Source: Corallococcus interemptor (GTDB lineage Bacteria > Myxococcota > Myxococcia > Myxococcales > Myxococcaceae). Taken from it: 64,000 nt of DNA. Below are positions 33,204-41,272 of this stretch, one piece after another; within the stretch, counting starts at the first letter, position 1; each line of letters starts with the position of its first letter. The notes under the pieces were generated by a model. It did no database searches and was not told the DNA's origin. It was given only the letters and a program-made list of their open reading frames with translations. The position numbers were made by a program, and so were the translations under genes. The stretch lies in NCBI RefSeq assembly GCF_003668875.1, contig NZ_RAWM01000003.1, positions 1 to 64,000 of the forward strand, written 5' to 3'.

Positions 33204-35729
33204 CTAGCCGCGGCGCGTGCCGCCCACCGCGCCGCGCGCCACCTGCTCCGGGGAGTGGTCCTCCAGGACCGCATCCACCGTGTCCAGCAGCACGTCCGGG
33301 CGCACCGGCTTCTCCAGCACCCGCTGCGCCACGGTCTCCACGAAGGCGCGCGCGTCCGGCGAGGACGCTCCGCCGGAGATGAACACCACCCGCGACACCA
33401 GCGCGGGCGCCTCCTGCTGGAGCCGCCGGTAGACGGTGATGCCGTCCATGCCCGGCATCTGCAAGTCGCACAGCACCACGTCGAAGGACTCGCCCGCGGC
33501 CACCTTCGCCAGCGCGTCCTCGCCGCGCGTGGCGACGACGACCTCATGCGTGGGCTCCAGGAGCAGGCGCATGGACTGCGCCAGCCGGGGCTCGTCGTCC
33601 ACGATGAGCACCCGCCCCCGCCGCCCCGAGCCCACCGGCTCCGGCTCCTCCGCGATGGACGCCACGGCGTGCAGCGGCGGAAGCCCCGCGCTCTGCACGG
33701 GCGCGGGCGGCAGGAGCAGCGTGAACGTGGCGCCCTGCCCCGGCACGCTGTGCACGCGCAGCTCGCCCCCGTGCGTGCGGACGATCTGCTGACAGATGGC
33801 GAGCCCCAGGCCGGTGCCCTCGTCGCTGTTCTTGGTGGTGAAGAACGGGTCGAAGATGCGCGACAGCACGTCCGGCGGGATGCCACCGCCCGTGTCCTCC
33901 ACCTCCACGCGCGCGTGACCGGACGCGTCCGTGCCCGTGCGCACGCGCACCTCGTGGCGGTTGGGGTCCCCTTCCGGGATGGCCTGCAGCGCGTTCACCA
34001 GCAGGTTGAGCAGCACCTGCCCCAGCCGCGCCTCGCTGCCCAGCACGCGCGGCACCGGCCCGAAGTCCTCCACCAGCCGCGCGCGCGAGCGCAGGGCGTG
34101 CAGCACCACGCGCACCGCGGGCGGCACCAGCGCGTTCAGGTCCACCAGGCCGCGCTCCGGCGCGCCCTCGCGGCTGAACACCTGCAGGTCCCTCACGATG
34201 AGGCGGATGCGCTCCGCGCCTTCTTGCGCCCCCCGCACGCTGGAGAGCGCGTCGCGTGCGCCCTGCGGAGACGGCCCCCCGTCCGCCGCCAGGACCCTGC
34301 GGGCGGCCTCCAGGTTCAGCGCCAGGTAGGCCAGCGGGTTGTTGATTTCATGGCCCACGCCCGCGGCCAGCGTGCCCACGGCGGCCACGCGCTCGGCGGC
34401 CACCAGGCGCGCCTGCAATTCCTTCGTCGCGGTGACGTCGCGGTGGGTGGCCACGAAGTGCGTCACGGCCTGGCCGTTGGCGCGCACCGGGGACAGCTGC
34501 ATCTCACTCCACACCCGCGTGCCATCCGGCCGCGTCAGCGCCACCTCCGCGCGCAGCGAACGCTCCTCGCGCAGCGCCTCCAGCAGCCGCTGACGCTCCG
34601 GGCCATCCGCGGACGCCAGCAGCACCCCGGGCGCCGAGCCGACCAGCTCCTCGCGCCGCCGCCCCACCAGCGCGCACAGCGCCTCGTTGGCGAAGACGGT
34701 GTTGAGCTCCCCCGGCTCGCGCACCTCGCAGATGAGCACGCCTTCGTGCACCGCGCGCACGGTGGTGGCCAGCAGCTCCAACAGCTCCACCGCCTGGCGG
34801 CGCTCCGCGCGCGCCGCCGCGAGCAACAGGCCCGTCAGCGACGTGATGCCGATGAAGAGCTGGAGCACCACCAGCCCGCGGTACGGCAGGTCCACCGTGA
34901 AGAACGGTCCCAGCTCCCGCGCCGTGCCGGTGATGGCCGCCAGCGCGATGGACAGCGAGGACAGCGCCGCCCCCCGCAGCCCGAAGCCCAAGGCCGCCCA
35001 GGCCATCAGCGGGAAGAGCAGGAACGTCATCGCGTGCGCCGCGCCGGAGCCCGGCCGGGGGAAGGCGAAGACGCCCACGCACACCGCCGTCGTCAGCGCC
35101 GTGAGCAGGAGCGCCTCCCACGCGCGCTCCATGCGCCGGGGCCTGCGCAAGAGCAGCACCGGCGTCACCAGCAGCATGCCCAGCAGGTCCGCCATCCACC
35201 ACAGCCAGACGGAAGGGCCCCACTGCGCGACGGGCACCACCCCGCCCAGCACCAGCCCCAGCGTGCCCAGCGCCGCGCCCACCAGCGCGCCCAGCCCCGC
35301 GCCCGCGCCCAGCCACACCACGTCGCGCACGCGGTGCAGCTCGCGCGCGCCCTCCATCCGCCGGAACAGCAGCGCCGGCAGCACCGCCTCCAGCGTGGAG
35401 CCCAGCACCACGGACAGCCCCACCCCGGGCGTGACGTCCATGGCGTACGCCACCGCGCCCGCGCCCATCGCCACCGCGGGCCAGCGGGACACGCCCAGCA
35501 GCAACAGCCCGCCCAGGGCCACGCCCGAGGGAAGCCAGACGGGACAGATGTGGCTCTTCTCCGCGGCCAGTGACAGCGCCACCCGCGCGGCCAGCAGGTA
35601 CACCGCCGCCAGCGCGAGGCACTCCACGAGGCCCCGGATTGGGAACGCCGCCACACGGGCCTGAGGACGACCTTGGATGATGACTCCCCCCGTCCCCGCC
35701 GGGCCGTGAATCCAGGGCCTCGGGAACAT
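33204..35729 (-). CDS. MASE1-PAS hybrid histidine kinase with C-terminal receiver
   Basis: An 841-residue hybrid sensor kinase. Residues about 28-320 are hydrophobic, eight or more TM segments with V-W-L-P-S-G-V-A-L in the MASE1 style. A PAS domain (about 330-445), HisKA with phospho-acceptor His460 in G-V-G-H-E-I-N-N-P-L-A, HATPase (N box N-L-L-V-N-A-L-Q-A-I, G1 box D-T-G-G-G-I, G2 box G-T-G-L-G-L-A), and a receiver with Asp755 in C-D-L-Q-M-P-G-M-D-G and Lys in the V-L-E-K-P-V-R-P site. The ATG at 35729 is the first good start; a longer frame lacks protein character. Confidence 0.9.
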   Translation of the reverse strand: MFPRPWIHGPAGTGGVIIQGRPQARVAAFPIRGLVECLALAAVYLLAARVALSLAAEKSHICPVWLPSGVALGGLLLLGVSRWPAVAMGAGAVAYAMDVTPGVGLSVVLGSTLEAVLPALLFRRMEGARELHRVRDVVWLGAGAGLGALVGAALGTLGLVLGGVVPVAQWGPSVWLWWMADLLGMLLVTPVLLLRRPRRMERAWEALLLTALTTAVCVGVFAFPRPGSGAAHAMTFLLFPLMAWAALGFGLRGAALSSLSIALAAITGTARELGPFFTVDLPYRGLVVLQLFIGITSLTGLLLAAARAERRQAVELLELLATTVRAVHEGVLICEVREPGELNTVFANEALCALVGRRREELVGSAPGVLLASADGPERQRLLEALREERSLRAEVALTRPDGTRVWSEMQLSPVRANGQAVTHFVATHRDVTATKELQARLVAAERVAAVGTLAAGVGHEINNPLAYLALNLEAARRVLAADGGPSPQGARDALSSVRGAQEGAERIRLIVRDLQVFSREGAPERGLVDLNALVPPAVRVVLHALRSRARLVEDFGPVPRVLGSEARLGQVLLNLLVNALQAIPEGDPNRHEVRVRTGTDASGHARVEVEDTGGGIPPDVLSRIFDPFFTTKNSDEGTGLGLAICQQIVRTHGGELRVHSVPGQGATFTLLLPPAPVQSAGLPPLHAVASIAEEPEPVGSGRRGRVLIVDDEPRLAQSMRLLLEPTHEVVVATRGEDALAKVAAGESFDVVLCDLQMPGMDGITVYRRLQQEAPALVSRVVFISGGASSPDARAFVETVAQRVLEKPVRPDVLLDTVDAVLEDHSPEQVARGAVGGTRRG

Positions 35730-35864
35730 GCGCCATGCTAGCGGGGACCGCAGGACGTTGCACCCCATCCGCAGGCAGGCCCACCCGGCAGGCAGGCGGT
35801 GCCCGGCGGGCATGCAATGGACACCCTTCAGGACCGTAGAAGAGGGCAAGGAGGAACGAATCTC

Positions 35865-36086
35865 ATGTCGCGTCCCGGTCTTGCTGCGCTGCTGTCGTTC
35901 TTCATCCCCGGCGTGGGGCAGATCTACAACGGAGACATCCTGCGCGGGGTCTTCTGGCTCATCGTCACGCCCGGCTTCTGGCTGGGCACGGGTGGCATCC
36001 TCGGCTGGGTGTGCCACGTCATCGCCGCGGCCACCGCCTACAACCGCGCGGAGGACAAGGAGCGGCTGAGATACAGCGTGGGCTGA
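35865..36086 (+). CDS. TM2-domain small membrane protein
   Basis: A 73-residue protein with two membrane segments and a G-V-G-Q-I-Y-N-G-D turn in the first half (F-F-I-P-G-V-G-Q-I-Y) that is the TM2 family mark, plus a Trp-rich second segment. A GGAGG 11 bp upstream of the ATG at 35865 sets the start. Role unknown. Divergent from the hybrid kinase. Confidence 0.8.
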   Translation: MSRPGLAALLSFFIPGVGQIYNGDILRGVFWLIVTPGFWLGTGGILGWVCHVIAAATAYNRAEDKERLRYSVG

Positions 36087-36101
36087 CGTCACGCGGACAT
36101 G

Positions 36102-36122
36102 AAAAAGGGGCCGCCAGGCCCC
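36102..36122 (-). terminator. Intrinsic terminator of the small charged-protein gene
   Basis: Perfect 6-bp stem GGGGCC/GGCCCC with a 4-base loop at 36107-36122; on the minus strand it is followed by TTTTT. It lies 57 bp past the minus-strand stop at 36179. Confidence 0.7.
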
Positions 36123-36132
36123 TCACCCACCG

Positions 36133-36162
36133 CCGCCCCGGTGCCCTCATGGGCCGGGGCGG
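36133..36162. terminator. Second convergent hairpin (CCGCCCCGG/CCGGGGCGG)
   Basis: A 9-bp perfect stem with a 12-base loop just past the TM2 gene end and before the minus-strand stop at 36179; with the T-run hairpin at 36107-36122 it forms a tandem stop. No T-run of its own. Confidence 0.45.
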
Positions 36163-36178
36163 TGTCGTTGCATCCGCC

Positions 36179-36370
36179 TCAGGTGTTGAAGGCGTCGGGC
36201 AACGGCTGCGGGCCCGGGACGATGCCGGCGATGTCCGGATCCTCTTCGCCCGGCCCGCGAGTCGGACGCTGGTCCTTCTCGGTCTTGCGCTCGGCCTTCT
36301 TGGCGTCCTTCTCGCGCTGCTTCTGCGCGCGCGCCATCTCCTTCTGCCGCTTCGTGGACCTTCCCTGCAT
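36179..36370 (-). CDS. Small conserved highly charged protein (63 aa)
   Basis: MQGRSTKRQKEMARAQ followed by a Lys/Glu-rich helix, then a Pro/Gly segment ending in L-P-D-A-F. Short proteins with exactly this basic helical start are conserved across Deltaproteobacteria and are often predicted RNA- or ribosome-associated; no experiment links them to a job. GGAGG precedes the ATG and the T-run terminator follows, supporting a real gene. Confidence 0.7.
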   Translation of the reverse strand: MQGRSTKRQKEMARAQKQREKDAKKAERKTEKDQRPTRGPGEEDPDIAGIVPGPQPLPDAFNT

Positions 36371-36395
36371 GGAACCTCCTGGAAATCATTGACCG

Positions 36396-36429
36396 AAAAA
36401 GAGGCCCGGCCCCGTCAAGGCCGGACCTC
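36396..36429 (-). terminator. Intrinsic terminator of the cold-shock gene
   Basis: Stem GAGG...CCGGCC/GGCCGG...CCTC at 36401-36429 with one mismatch; on the minus strand TTTTT follows (36396-36400 are A). It is 34 bp past the cold-shock stop. Confidence 0.7.
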
Positions 36430-36462
36430 GTGGATGCGTGAAGAGCAGCCGAGCCGGTTGGC

Positions 36463-36669
36463 TCAGCCGACCGGGCGGACGTTCTCCGCCTGGAGCCCCT
36501 TGGGGCCCTTCTTCACTTCGAACTCCACCTTCTGGCCCTCGGCCAGGGTGCGGAAGCCGTCCGACTGGATGGCCGTGTGGTGGCAGAACACGTCCGGACC
36601 ACCGCTGTCCTGCGTGATGAAACCAAAGCCCTTCGCATCATTGAACCACTTCACCGTACCACTTGCCAT
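36463..36669 (-). CDS. CspA-family cold-shock protein
   Basis: A 68-residue beta-barrel RNA chaperone. RNP1 appears as K-G-F-G-F-I-T and RNP2 as V-F-C-H-H-T-A; the start M-A-S-G-T-V-K-W-F is diagnostic. V-F-C-H in place of the common V-F-V-H is a mild variant. Preceded by AAGGAAG and by two hairpins in its leader (36697-36738). It diverges from a fatty-acid desaturase gene. Confidence 0.95.
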   Translation of the reverse strand: MASGTVKWFNDAKGFGFITQDSGGPDVFCHHTAIQSDGFRTLAEGQKVEFEVKKGPKGLQAENVRPVG

Positions 36670-36967
36670 GATCTGCTTCCTTGTCCCACTGGCAACCCGG
36701 CTAAATCGCCGGACTGCCCGCCCCCATATTTTGGGGCGAAGACCGCGCCTTAACCCTGAACAGGCATGAAGTCGAGCCGGGAACCACTCCCGGTTTCCCT
36801 CACGTCGTCGAAGGTAACAACCTCGATCCGGCAGTGAAACGCCTTCTCGGGGCGGTGCATTTCCCGCTGGCTGACGCTCCAGACGGCCAGGGGTGACAGG
36901 TTTGGGAGGCGGCGGTGTTCCGGAATAGTTTTCAGCCCTGAACACTTCCGCCTGGACGTGTCCTATC
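36670..36967. promoter_or_regulatory. 298-bp divergent region with the cold-shock leader and desaturase promoter
   Basis: On the cold-shock side two hairpins lie at 36697-36712 (CCGGC/GCCGG, loop of 6) and 36719-36738 (CGCCCC/GGGGCG, loop of 8), 30-70 nt before the ATG, the expected place for a structured 5' UTR. The 9-mer CCCTGAACA occurs exactly twice (36754-36762 and 36936-36944), near each gene. A 12-bp dyad TTCAGCCCTGAA is at 36931-36942, 26 bp before the desaturase GTG. No ORF of merit. Confidence 0.5.
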
Positions 36968-38161
36968 GTGGAGTCCACCGGTTTCCGCTCCACCCAGCCG
37001 TCCCCCTCCCGTGAGGCGTCCCTCCCAGTGACAAACCCGACCCGTGTGACCTTTGGCCAGCGAGACGCCTCCTTCGCGGAGGACCTGAAGCGACGCGTCT
37101 CTGAATACTTCGAGACCCGGAACCTCTCGCAGCGGGCCAACAAGGCCATGTACGTGAAGGCCCTCTGCATCCTGGGCTTCACGGCGGGCGTCTACGGCCT
37201 CCTCCTCAGCGGTCACTTCAACGCCTGGGGCATGCTGGGTCTGGCTGTACTAATGGGCGTGGCCATCGCGGGCATTGGCTTCTGCATCGGCCATGACGGC
37301 GTGCACGGCTCCTACAGCGACGACGCCAAGGTGAACACGGTGGTGGGCCTGGCGTTCGACCTGATTGGCGCGAACAGCTACATGTGGCGCATCACCCACA
37401 ACGTCCTGCACCACACCTACACCAACATCCAGGGCATGGACGAGGACCTGACGGTGAGCCCGCAGCTGCGGCTGTCGCCGTACAGCGAGTGGAAGGGGTA
37501 CCACCGCTTCCAGCACCTGTACGCGTTCGCGGCGTACTCGCTGACCACCGTCTTCTGGGTGTTCGCCAAGGACTACAAGTACTTCTTCCAGAAGGACCTG
37601 GGCCCCTACAAGGACAAGAAGCACGCGCCGGCCGAGTGGGCCCGCCTGCTGGCGATGAAGGCCGTGTACTACGGCTGGACGCTGGTGATTCCGTGGCTGG
37701 TGCTGGACGTGACCTGGTGGCAGTTCGTGGTGGGGCAGCTGGCCATGCACATGACGGCGGGCTTCATCCTGGGCATCGTCTTCCAGCTGGCCCACGTGGT
37801 GGAGCACGCGGAGTTCCCCGTGCCGGACACGGACGGCAAGGTGGAGGACGCGTGGATGGTGCACCAGCTGCGCACCACCGCGAACTTCGCCCGCAAGAAC
37901 CGCCTGCTGAGCTGGTACGTGGGCGGCCTCAACTTCCAGGTGGAGCACCACCTGTTCCCCAAGGTGTGCAGCATCCACTACCCGGCCCTGAGCGAAATCG
38001 TGAAGGCCACCGCGCACGAACACGGCCTGCCCTACATCGAGGCGACCACCTTCCGGAGCGCCGTGGCGTCGCACTACCGGATGCTCAAGATGCTGGGCCG
38101 CCCGCCCGCCGTGAACGCCGTCCCGGAGCAGTCCAAGCCGGACCTCGCCGTGGCCGCCTGA
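36968..38161 (+). CDS. Membrane fatty-acid desaturase
   Basis: About 397 residues. The three His boxes of the di-iron membrane desaturases are present: H-D-G-V-H, H-N-V-L-H-H and Q-V-E-H-H-L-F-P, the last with Gln as in front-end desaturases (delta-6-type). Four TM segments bracket them. No fused cytochrome b5 domain. It would put double bonds in acyl chains, raising membrane fluidity. GTG at 36968 opens the frame; a second GTG at 37028 (V-T-N-P-T-R) is a fair alternative start. Divergent from the cold-shock gene, which fits a cold response. Confidence 0.88.
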   Translation: MESTGFRSTQPSPSREASLPVTNPTRVTFGQRDASFAEDLKRRVSEYFETRNLSQRANKAMYVKALCILGFTAGVYGLLLSGHFNAWGMLGLAVLMGVAIAGIGFCIGHDGVHGSYSDDAKVNTVVGLAFDLIGANSYMWRITHNVLHHTYTNIQGMDEDLTVSPQLRLSPYSEWKGYHRFQHLYAFAAYSLTTVFWVFAKDYKYFFQKDLGPYKDKKHAPAEWARLLAMKAVYYGWTLVIPWLVLDVTWWQFVVGQLAMHMTAGFILGIVFQLAHVVEHAEFPVPDTDGKVEDAWMVHQLRTTANFARKNRLLSWYVGGLNFQVEHHLFPKVCSIHYPALSEIVKATAHEHGLPYIEATTFRSAVASHYRMLKMLGRPPAVNAVPEQSKPDLAVAA

Positions 38162-38188
38162 TCCACGAAGTCACCGCGCGGTAACTCC

Positions 38189-38231
38189 AGGGGCCGTCCT
38201 CCTCACGAAGGAGGCGGCCCCTGCTGCTTTT
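38189..38231 (+). terminator. Strong intrinsic terminator of the desaturase gene
   Basis: Two stacked stems: AGGGGCCG/CGGCCCCT (outer) and CCTCCT/AGGAGG (inner, 5-base loop) at 38189-38222, with only a one-base bulge, followed by GCTGCTTTT on the plus strand. Confidence 0.8.
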
Positions 38232-38890
38232 CAGGCGCCCGCGGTCCTCAGCGCCGCCAGCAGCTCGCCCGCGGAGGACACCACCGCGCGGGCCCCGTGC
38301 GCGTGCAGCTCCTCCGCCGTGCGGAAGCCCCAGGTGACGCCCACGCCGTACATGCCCGCGGCCTTCGCCGTGTCCATGTCCACGGAGGTGTCCCCCACGA
38401 AGCCGCACGCGCCCGGCGCCACGCCCAGCTCCGCCGCCAGCGCCAGCGCCGCCGTGGGGTCCGGCTTGCGCGGGATGCCCGGCCGCTCGCCGTACACGGC
38501 CGTGAAGCGCACGCCCGGCAGCAGCCGCGCCGCCAGCCGCTTCACGAAGTCATCCGACTTGTTGCTGAGCACGCCCAGCCGCACGCCGTCCGCCGCCAGC
38601 TCCCCGAGCGCGTCCTCCACGCCCGGGTAGGCGCGCGTCCGGTCGAACAGGTGGCTGTCGTAGTAGGCGTGGTAGGTGGCCAGCACCTGCCCCTGGAGCG
38701 CGGCGGGCGCGTGGCCCGTGGCCCGCTCCGCCAGCTTCGCGACGCCCTCCCCCACGAAGCGCAGGTAGGCGGCCTCCGGGTGCGGCGGCAGGCCGTGGTG
38801 CACGAGCGCGTGGTTCATCGCCGTGGCGATGTCCCCCAGCGAGTCCACCAGCGTCCCATCCAGGTCGAAGAGCACGGCGCGCAGGAGCAT
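38231..38890 (-). CDS. gph: HAD-superfamily phosphoglycolate-phosphatase-like hydrolase
   Basis: A 219-residue HAD phosphatase with D9-x-D11-G-T in L-F-D-L-D-G-T-L-V-D-S, the helical cap (about 15-85), the Ser/Thr motif in L-G-V-L-S-N-K-S, a Lys in R-K-P-D-P, and motif IV G-D-T-S-V-D. Phosphoglycolate phosphatase is the closest named relative; substrate certainty is moderate. Faces the desaturase tail to tail. Confidence 0.83.
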   Translation of the reverse strand: MLLRAVLFDLDGTLVDSLGDIATAMNHALVHHGLPPHPEAAYLRFVGEGVAKLAERATGHAPAALQGQVLATYHAYYDSHLFDRTRAYPGVEDALGELAADGVRLGVLSNKSDDFVKRLAARLLPGVRFTAVYGERPGIPRKPDPTAALALAAELGVAPGACGFVGDTSVDMDTAKAAGMYGVGVTWGFRTAEELHAHGARAVVSSAGELLAALRTAGA

Positions 38891-38916
38891 GGGGCGCTTC
38901 TCTAGCAGAAACGCGA

Positions 38917-38950
38917 ACGCCCCGACCCAGGCAGGGTCAGGGCGTCTTTT
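38917..38950 (+). terminator. Hairpin with T-run between HAD and motor genes
   Basis: ACGCCC.GACCC/GGGTC.GGGCGT stem with a 5-base loop at 38917-38945, then CTTTT on the plus strand. No plus-strand gene lies before it, so its role is unclear; it sits just upstream of the HAD start on the minus strand. Confidence 0.4.
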
Positions 38951-38957
38951 GTAAAGC

Positions 38958-38985
38958 GCGGACCCCGGAACCGGCCGGGGTCCGC
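38958..38985 (-). terminator. Terminator of the TolQ-TolR-TolR operon
   Basis: Perfect 11-bp stem GCGGACCCCGG/CCGGGGTCCGC with a 6-base loop, 14 bp past the last motor gene on the minus strand; GCTTTAC follows. Confidence 0.65.
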
Positions 38986-38998
38986 CGCGAAGCTTGGG

Positions 38999-39577
38999 TT
39001 ACGGCGTGACGGCGGCGGTCTTCTCACCGGCGGCGGCGCCACCGGCCTGGATGACCGCGAAGTTGATGTTGCCGTAGCCGGCCGTGGCGCAGCTGAACAT
39101 CACCCGCTTGATGACCTTGAACTGGACGTCCTTGTTGGCCTGGATGTTGACGTCGCCCTTGAAGGTCTCGCCACCACCGGCCATGGAGTGCAGGTCCTCG
39201 AACTGCTTCTTCATGTCCCGCAGCTTCTCTTCCAGCGCGGGGATGTTGAGGTACTCGTCCTTCGTGAGGTCCTCCACCCGGCCCACGATGGTGCCCGACA
39301 CGCTGACCTGGTCGTTGGACACCATCACCACCGGGTGCATCTCCACTTCCTTCACGTTGACCGCTTCGGGAAGGACGATGTCCTTGGTCATCATCAGCAC
39401 CTCGCCCGTCGCGGAGAAGTTCGCGATGAGGAAGAGCACGATGATGACGAACATGTCGACCAGCGGGGTGATGAGCAGGTCGGCGTTGCCGTTCTTCTTG
39501 CCGTGACCGCCGTGTCCGAAGACCTTGGAGTGCTCCAACCGCTTGCCGTACCGCTTACCGGGAACCTTGATGCCCAT
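38999..39577 (-). CDS. ExbD/TolR-type motor subunit 2 (AglS-like)
   Basis: A 192-residue protein with one TM segment (about 35-55) carrying the proton-relay Asp41 in T-P-L-V-D-M, a cytoplasmic Lys/His-rich start and a periplasmic C-terminal domain. It is the third gene of a TolQ-TolR-TolR operon, the arrangement of the myxobacterial gliding motor AglR-AglQ-AglS; paralogous Exb/Tol sets with two TolR-like genes also exist in these genomes, so the assignment is tentative. 18-bp gap to the previous gene. Confidence 0.75.
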   Translation of the reverse strand: MGIKVPGKRYGKRLEHSKVFGHGGHGKKNGNADLLITPLVDMFVIIVLFLIANFSATGEVLMMTKDIVLPEAVNVKEVEMHPVVMVSNDQVSVSGTIVGRVEDLTKDEYLNIPALEEKLRDMKKQFEDLHSMAGGGETFKGDVNIQANKDVQFKVIKRVMFSCATAGYGNINFAVIQAGGAAAGEKTAAVTP

Positions 39578-39595
39578 GGCTTGGGTGCTCTCCTG

Positions 39596-40084
39596 TTAGC
39601 CCATCGCCGCGGAGACCGACACCTGGGGAAGCCCGGAGCCGATGCACTCGTCGATGATGCGGACCAGGTCCTCGTAGCGGACCGCGTCCTCGGTCTGAAG
39701 GGTGATGGCGGCCTGATCCGGCAGCTGCGCCTTCAACTCCTTGAAGCGCGCGACCAGCTTGGTCAGGTCCGGGCGGCCCTTGTCATCCCGGGTGAGGGGG
39801 ATGGGGTCGAAGGCGCTCTGGTCGGCGGTGAGGCGCATCTCCGTGGCGGACACCAGGAGGGTGAGCTGGACCGTCTTGGTCTTCTCCTCCTCCTGCTGTT
39901 CGTCCGTGGAGGCCCCGCCGGCCTGCGACACCTGGAGACGGCCGATCTGGGTCCAGACCGCCGTCATGATGAGGAAGCTGATGGTCACCGCCATCAAGTC
40001 GATGAAGGGCACCATGTTGATGGCGGTATCGAGCGGCTTCTTGCCACCCTTTCCACCGGTGCCCAGGTCCATTCCGCCGGCCAT
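39596..40084 (-). CDS. ExbD/TolR-type motor subunit 1 (AglQ-like)
   Basis: A 162-residue protein with a single TM helix (about 25-45) and the essential Asp29 in V-P-F-I-D-L-M, then a periplasmic domain. It is the middle gene of the operon, 136 bp from the TolQ-like gene and 18 bp from the second TolR-like gene. It forms with that subunit the proton-driven stator. AglQ is the closest functional match if this is the gliding motor. Confidence 0.8.
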   Translation of the reverse strand: MAGGMDLGTGGKGGKKPLDTAINMVPFIDLMAVTISFLIMTAVWTQIGRLQVSQAGGASTDEQQEEEKTKTVQLTLLVSATEMRLTADQSAFDPIPLTRDDKGRPDLTKLVARFKELKAQLPDQAAITLQTEDAVRYEDLVRIIDECIGSGLPQVSVSAAMG

Positions 40085-40220
40085 GGCGACTACCTCCCAA
40101 CCCTACCGCGCTCTTCGCGCACGAACGACGTTTCAAGAAGACTGCGAAGGATGGCGCGCTTCCCACAGACAACGCGCCAGTGCTTCCGGTTCCACGTCCA
40201 CCGCGACTGCCTGAGGAGGA

Positions 40221-40958
40221 CTACTCCTCGGCGTGGGCGGAGGCCGGGATGTTCAGGTTCTTGAACTTGTCGCGGTTGGCCACGATGAGGTTCAGCACGG
40301 AGACGGAGGTCTCGTTGATGTCGTTGATGATGCCCTGGGTGCGGCCCATCAGCACGGAGAAGGCCACGAGCGCCGGGATGGCCGTGAGCAGACCGAAGCC
40401 CGTGCAGTTCATGGCTTCAGAGATGCCGTTCGCCAGAATGGTCGCCTTGTCGGCCGGGTTCACGTTCGCCACCGCCTCGAAGCAGGTGATGAGACCGTTC
40501 ACCGTACCCAGGAGGCCCGCGAGCATCGCCGCGTTGCCGAGCATCGCCAGGTAGCCCGTGCGCGCCTCCAGCTTCGGCGTCTCACGCAGGCTGGCCTCGT
40601 CGAGCGCCGCCTGGACCTCTTCCTGGCCCTTGGGCACGCTCATCAGGCCGGCCTTGACGACGTTGGTCAGCGGGGTGCTCTTCTGGCCCGCCACGTAGTT
40701 GATGGCCTTGTCCAGGTCACCCGCGTAGATGTGCTTCTTCAGCCCGCGCAGGAAGCCTTCCTTGTTGATGGAGGCCTTGCCGAACAGGACGATGCTGCGC
40801 TCGATGATGATGGAGAGCGCGATCACGAGACAGACCGCGATGGGGTACATGCCGGCCTGACCGGACTCCCAGCGGCGCCCCAGCTCCTGCAGGAAGGTCT
40901 CATTGCTTCCGCCGGCGTTGGCGAGGACGGACAGATTGGCTACGAACCCCAGGTTCAT
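40221..40958 (-). CDS. MotA/TolQ/ExbB-type proton channel (AglR-like)
   Basis: A 245-residue protein with three TM segments: about 40-60, 120-150 and 165-195 (with the G-L-L-G-T-V-N-G-L-I and A-I-P-A-L-V-A-F signature of TolQ/ExbB). The ATG at 40958 has GGAGG 9 bp upstream. The following two genes code for its Asp-bearing partners. Together they form a proton-motive-force motor; AglRQS powers gliding, ExbBD/TolQR energise outer-membrane processes. No periplasmic partner (AglT/TolA-like) is in the window. Confidence 0.85.
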   Translation of the reverse strand: MNLGFVANLSVLANAGGSNETFLQELGRRWESGQAGMYPIAVCLVIALSIIIERSIVLFGKASINKEGFLRGLKKHIYAGDLDKAINYVAGQKSTPLTNVVKAGLMSVPKGQEEVQAALDEASLRETPKLEARTGYLAMLGNAAMLAGLLGTVNGLITCFEAVANVNPADKATILANGISEAMNCTGFGLLTAIPALVAFSVLMGRTQGIINDINETSVSVLNLIVANRDKFKNLNIPASAHAEE

Positions 40959-41272
40959 CACGGAAAGCCTCCAGATGGACGGCGCGGCACGCGCCTGCGA
41001 GCCGCTCCGCACTGCTACCGGCCGGGTGGACATCCACCCAGGTCAGCGGCAGGAATTTTGGATCACGGTGGCGCCGAGTCTAGGAACCGCTCCCAGGCGT
41101 GTCAAGGCAGGCACCCTCAGCGTTAGTTACTGAAATCTCACAGGAATTTTGCGTTGGCGCGCGGCTTGCCAAGTCGCTCTCCAGGGCACATGACAGGCCC
41201 TTTCCTGCCTCTTGCGCAACGTGCGTGCCAGCGATTTGGGCACCTTGGGAGGCCGTGTTAGGCGGGGAAACC
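40959..41272. other. 314-bp divergent region between the motor operon and the MshEN gene
   Basis: Contains an exact 11-bp direct repeat, CAGGAATTTTG, at 41050-41060 and 41141-41151, 91 bp apart. The repeats are AT-rich against a GC-rich background, so chance is less likely. The rest shows no ORF and no hairpin. A promoter for each direction is expected here but no clear -10/-35 pair was identified. Confidence 0.45.

Noticed and set aside
33204-36092. Longer version of the hybrid kinase extending to 36092
   Set aside because: The extra N-terminal region overlaps the TM2 gene and reads as Arg/Pro-rich antisense sequence; the MASE1 region begins shortly after the ATG at 35729.
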